In this document: in pieces, positions 8,174 to 10,159 of the stretch
Numbering within the stretch: the stretch's first letter is position 1
Layout of the letters: the number at the start of each line of letters is the position of its first letter
Source: an uncultured Prevotellaceae bacterium
Lineage (GTDB): Bacteria; Bacteroidota; Bacteroidia; Bacteroidales; Bacteroidaceae
Direction of reading: 5' to 3'
Assembly: GCA_937892315.1 (NCBI GenBank)
Contig: CALAVF010000378.1
Location: 1-10,159, forward strand
Length of the DNA: 10,159 nt
The notes under the pieces: model-generated
The model's database searches: none
The model's input: the letters and a program-made list of their open reading frames with translations, nothing else
Told to the model about the DNA's origin: nothing
Made by a program: the position numbers and the translations under genes

Positions 8174-8181
8174 TAACTTTG
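8174..8181 (+). promoter_or_regulatory. Divergent Bacteroidota-type -7 box
   Basis: The plus strand reads TAACTTTG, matching TAnnTTTG, in AT-rich sequence back to back with the operon promoter; the two boxes are 43 bp apart. A weak TTTC at 8153-8156, 17 nt upstream, is the only -33 candidate. Transcription would begin near 8188 and run toward the hairpin terminator at 8328-8399. Confidence 0.4.
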
Positions 8182-8235
8182 TGGGTCAACATCAAGGATT
8201 CGCTAAAAAAAGGAAAGATTTATGCGGAAGATTTC

Positions 8236-8328
8236 ATGTTTACAAACCATTCTTTGGTTTTTCTAACAGTTGTCATGAGCCTGTTGCTGCTCTCTTACCA
8301 GTCGGGCAGAGTGCTTCACTTTGCTTAG
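8236..8328 (+). CDS. Possible 30-residue hydrophobic small protein
   Basis: This plus-strand frame encodes 30 residues with a single hydrophobic segment (SLVFLTVVMSLLLLSY), enough for one membrane pass or a signal peptide, and a short polar tail with one Arg. Its stop codon TAG touches the first base of the terminator hairpin. It lies within a possible transcription unit with a -7 box at 8174-8181. The best ribosome site (AGGAAAG at 8211-8217) precedes a different ATG at 8222, whose frame gives only 14 residues (starting MRKISC) before a TAA at 8264. I do not recognise a family. The stretch could equally be a small RNA, or the remnant of a gene with a shifted frame. Confidence 0.25.
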   Translation: MFTNHSLVFLTVVMSLLLLSYQSGRVLHFA

Positions 8329-8399
8329 GCGTACCCCTCGGGTACGGCACATCGTACCCGAGGGGTACGCTTCATCGAAGTCGAGGGGTACGCCTTTTT
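8328..8399 (+). terminator. Rho-independent-like terminator with alternative stems
   Basis: The segment GGCGTACCCCTCG (8328-8340) is exactly complementary to CGAGGGGTACGCC (8382-8394), which is followed at once by five T residues (8395-8399), the shape of an intrinsic terminator on the plus strand. The same 5' arm can instead pair with 8353-8370, so termination may depend on which stem forms. On the minus strand there is no T-run after the hairpin, so it is a weaker terminator for the secreted-protein gene ending at 8432. Confidence 0.6.
8329..8370. repeat. Perfect 18-bp inverted repeat with 6-nt loop
   Basis: Arms 8329-8346 and 8353-8370 are exact reverse complements, separated by GCACAT. 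Each arm is itself nearly palindromic: CGTACCC-CTC-GGGTACG in the first and CGTACCC-GAG-GGGTACG in the second, each able to form a 7-bp hairpin with a 3-nt loop. The 12 nt CGAGGGGTACGC at 8359-8370 recur as a direct repeat at 8382-8393. It resembles a repetitive extragenic palindrome in design, but copies elsewhere in the genome cannot be checked here. Confidence 0.85.
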
Positions 8400-8431
8400 A
8401 GTGTGCAGCCATGTGCGTGTGCCCTTCGTCG

Positions 8432-10129
8432 TCAATCAGCAGAATCGTCAACTTTTCCTGACAAAGATGCTGATTTTTTGATTCTTATCATATACACACC
8501 GTCAGGCAGATGGAGACGGGATGCCTTTGTAGCCATGCCAGCGTATACTTGTAGTCCGCTGGTATTGTAGACCTCTATGCTGGTGTCATCGTCGATGCCA
8601 TGCAGGGGAAGGAGCCCGTTACGCGAGATTACTTTGAATACTGCGGGTACGTGTCTGCTGATGGTCTGCTCCTCAATACCTGTGTTGCTGAAGCGTAGCA
8701 ACAGCCTGTCGCCGATGTCTCCAGTATCGTTGGTGGTAAGCATGAAACTTTCGTCCAACAGGTTAGTTTTAGCACCCGTCCTGCGGTCGATAACCCATAC
8801 GGCAGAATAATCGCTATATGCTTCCGCGTCAGGCAGACTAATGACATAACTGCCAGCCTCGGGGATGACAACGCCCAGCGGAATGTCTGCATCAGTAGGT
8901 GCTGCAGCAGCCAGCGACAGGCGTACACCTGCATCGCCATAGACGTATATCTGTGCTGCTTCACTCGTGAAACTCATCCATTTCAGACCGTCGGTCCCCA
9001 AATGATAGTCCATCCGTGTGTCTGCTTCCTGTTGCGGATAGACATCGACGACATCGTCAAAGTGCAGTGCGTTGTCATTGCCAGCATGCGTAGCGTCTGC
9101 CTGGCGCATGATGGCTATCTGCTGACGTGCGGGGGCAGGAGTCTGGACAGTATATACCGGCAGATGGAAGATGAGTGTCTCGCTGTCTGCAATAGCAGCG
9201 GTCTGGGTGAAGAAGGCATTGCCTACGTTGAGTGATGCCCCCTCTGTCCATGACTGCGTAGTAGAGAAATTACCGGTGACTTCATTGATGCTGTAAGTGA
9301 CATGCGGTATGTTCATCTGGTAGTCTTGTCCGTCGCTATCGGTGGTATAGTTGTTCACTAAGAAGGGTATGCCTACGAGGTTCCAGCCCATATTCTCCTG
9401 GCGGGTGAAGAGGGGCTGGTTGTTGGTTCCCAGCACATGGCTGTTATATTGCGTGAGGGTGACGGTCTTGTCAGTGTTGCCATCGGCATCCTCACCCTCC
9501 GTATAGATAGAGGCTCCGCTGACATCGGCCCAGTCGGTGAAACGCAGTGTCTCTGTAGTGGAGGCAGTGCCCCGGTCGATGAGCCATCCCTGGTTGGCGT
9601 CGAGCGATGTGCCTGCCGTCTGCCAGCAGTCGGAGTCGGCGGTCTTAGGCACGTAGTCATAGGCAGAACGCGCCTCACCGTCGTAGGTGTAATGGCTGAG
9701 TGCAGCAAGTGCCTGACGCGGGGCGCCGTCGTTATCTGTGATGGTGACGGTATGAGCCGGTCTGTAGGCGTAGGGTACAGCCACCAAACCGTAGCGACCC
9801 GTAAGCGACTTCTCCACAGCCACATAGGGCAGACGGAGCGTGTTGCCCTGACCATAGACAGAGCCGCCCTGCTGCACCAGAAGGTAGGCTGGGCTGACGG
9901 GGTTGCTGTCGGTGAAGCATCCGGCATGGAAACGCAAATTGCCGTTGTTGCCCACATAGACCACACTGCCCGCATGGGGGTAGAGATGGCCGCCATAGTT
10001 GCTGTCGTAGTCGGCATCGGTCTCGTTGGTGGCTTCGATGGTGCTTTCCGCTATCTTCCACGTCTCGAAGCAGCCGTGGTCAACGGCAGTGCCGATGCGT
10101 CGCGGATTGCCTAATACGTCACGGTCGTG
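8432..10129 (-). CDS. Large secreted protein, C-terminal part, T9SS-like tail (partial)
   Basis: The frame is open from the adapter junction at 10129 to the TGA at 8432, giving 565 residues with no start in view; the GTG at 9964 is internal, because the frame continues without a stop for 55 more codons upstream. I do not recognise a catalytic domain. The sequence is rich in Thr, Ser, Asp, Gly and Tyr and beta-strand-like, with WNLVGIPFLVNNY near residue 250, a pattern seen in secreted Bacteroidota surface proteins. Residues about 490-552 (GIDDDTSIEVYNTSGLQVY ... LPDGVYMIRIKK) resemble a type A sorting domain of the type IX secretion system, which would direct export across the outer membrane. 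The final 13 residues (SASLSGKVDDSAD) do not look like a normal domain end. It is separated by 338 bp from the glycan operon and probably not part of it. Confidence 0.75.
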   Translation of the reverse strand, partial: HDRDVLGNPRRIGTAVDHGCFETWKIAESTIEATNETDADYDSNYGGHLYPHAGSVVYVGNNGNLRFHAGCFTDSNPVSPAYLLVQQGGSVYGQGNTLRLPYVAVEKSLTGRYGLVAVPYAYRPAHTVTITDNDGAPRQALAALSHYTYDGEARSAYDYVPKTADSDCWQTAGTSLDANQGWLIDRGTASTTETLRFTDWADVSGASIYTEGEDADGNTDKTVTLTQYNSHVLGTNNQPLFTRQENMGWNLVGIPFLVNNYTTDSDGQDYQMNIPHVTYSINEVTGNFSTTQSWTEGASLNVGNAFFTQTAAIADSETLIFHLPVYTVQTPAPARQQIAIMRQADATHAGNDNALHFDDVVDVYPQQEADTRMDYHLGTDGLKWMSFTSEAAQIYVYGDAGVRLSLAAAAPTDADIPLGVVIPEAGSYVISLPDAEAYSDYSAVWVIDRRTGAKTNLLDESFMLTTNDTGDIGDRLLLRFSNTGIEEQTISRHVPAVFKVISRNGLLPLHGIDDDTSIEVYNTSGLQVYAGMATKASRLHLPDGVYMIRIKKSASLSGKVDDSAD

Positions 10130-10159
10130 AGATCGGAAGAGCGTCGTGTAGGGAAAGAG
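10130..10159. other. Illumina TruSeq adapter, sequencing artefact
   Basis: The last 30 bases begin AGATCGGAAGAGCGTCGTG and continue TAGGGAAAGAG, the standard TruSeq adapter read-through sequence. This is not genomic DNA. The contig really ends at 10129, and the secreted-protein gene is cut there by the assembly rather than by biology. Confidence 0.98.

Noticed and set aside
8094..8195. Upstream extension of the GH2 protein to 8195
   Set aside because: It would place 34 unlikely residues before a good signal peptide and would read through the TATATTTG promoter box.
8328..8394. CRISPR array
   Set aside because: The repeat units are inverted as well as direct, have no regular spacers, and there are only three copies; no cas genes are present.
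5358..8570. Plus-strand open frames 5358-6407, 6411-6968 and 6999-8570
   Set aside because: These are shadows of the GH2 gene; the last also runs through both promoters and the hairpin, which a real gene would not be expected to do.
9437..10114. Plus-strand open frame opposite the secreted protein
   Set aside because: Antisense to a frame open over 565 codons with secreted-protein features, and it has no recognisable motif.

Overview
This window reads as a metagenome-assembled contig end from a Bacteroidota bacterium, most likely Prevotellaceae-like. The reasons are a clear Bacteroidota -7 promoter box (TAnnTTTG), mostly Shine-Dalgarno-poor and A-rich gene leaders, a dense carbohydrate-active enzyme operon of polysaccharide-utilisation type, and a neighbouring large secreted protein with a type IX secretion-like C-terminus. 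The assignment is from style and protein motifs only; no database search was possible.

Positions 1-8130 hold one co-directional minus-strand operon, transcribed right to left. The order is: GH2-type glycosidase (5247-8093), AraC-family regulator (4369-5244), sialate-O-acetylesterase-type esterase (2862-4355), GH5 subfamily 7-like endo-mannanase lipoprotein (1443-2819), CE7-like acetyl esterase (119-1438), and the first 23 codons of a GH94 cellobiose-phosphorylase-like enzyme that runs off the left edge. Gaps are 2, 13, 42, 4 and 49 bp. A single -7 box at 8123-8130 fits as the operon promoter. The inferred pathway is use of acetylated (gluco)mannan: the surface or periplasmic mannanase cuts the backbone, two structurally unrelated esterases remove acetyl groups, the GH2 enzyme trims a still-unknown beta-linked sugar, and the cytosolic GH94 enzyme phosphorolyses the glucosyl disaccharide. 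The AraC regulator probably senses an intracellular oligosaccharide. No SusC/SusD pair lies in the window.

Positions 8094-8431 are intergenic but structured. They contain the leftward operon promoter, a back-to-back rightward -7 box, a possible roughly 210-nt plus-strand transcription unit with a short hydrophobic reading frame, and a striking three-armed repeat (18-bp perfect inverted repeat plus a third 13-nt arm ending in a T-run) that can fold in mutually exclusive ways.

Positions 8432-10129 are the C-terminal 565 codons of a large secreted protein on the minus strand. The last 30 bases, 10130-10159, are not genomic: they match an Illumina TruSeq adapter, so the right end is an uncleaned read-through artefact and the upstream gene is cut there.
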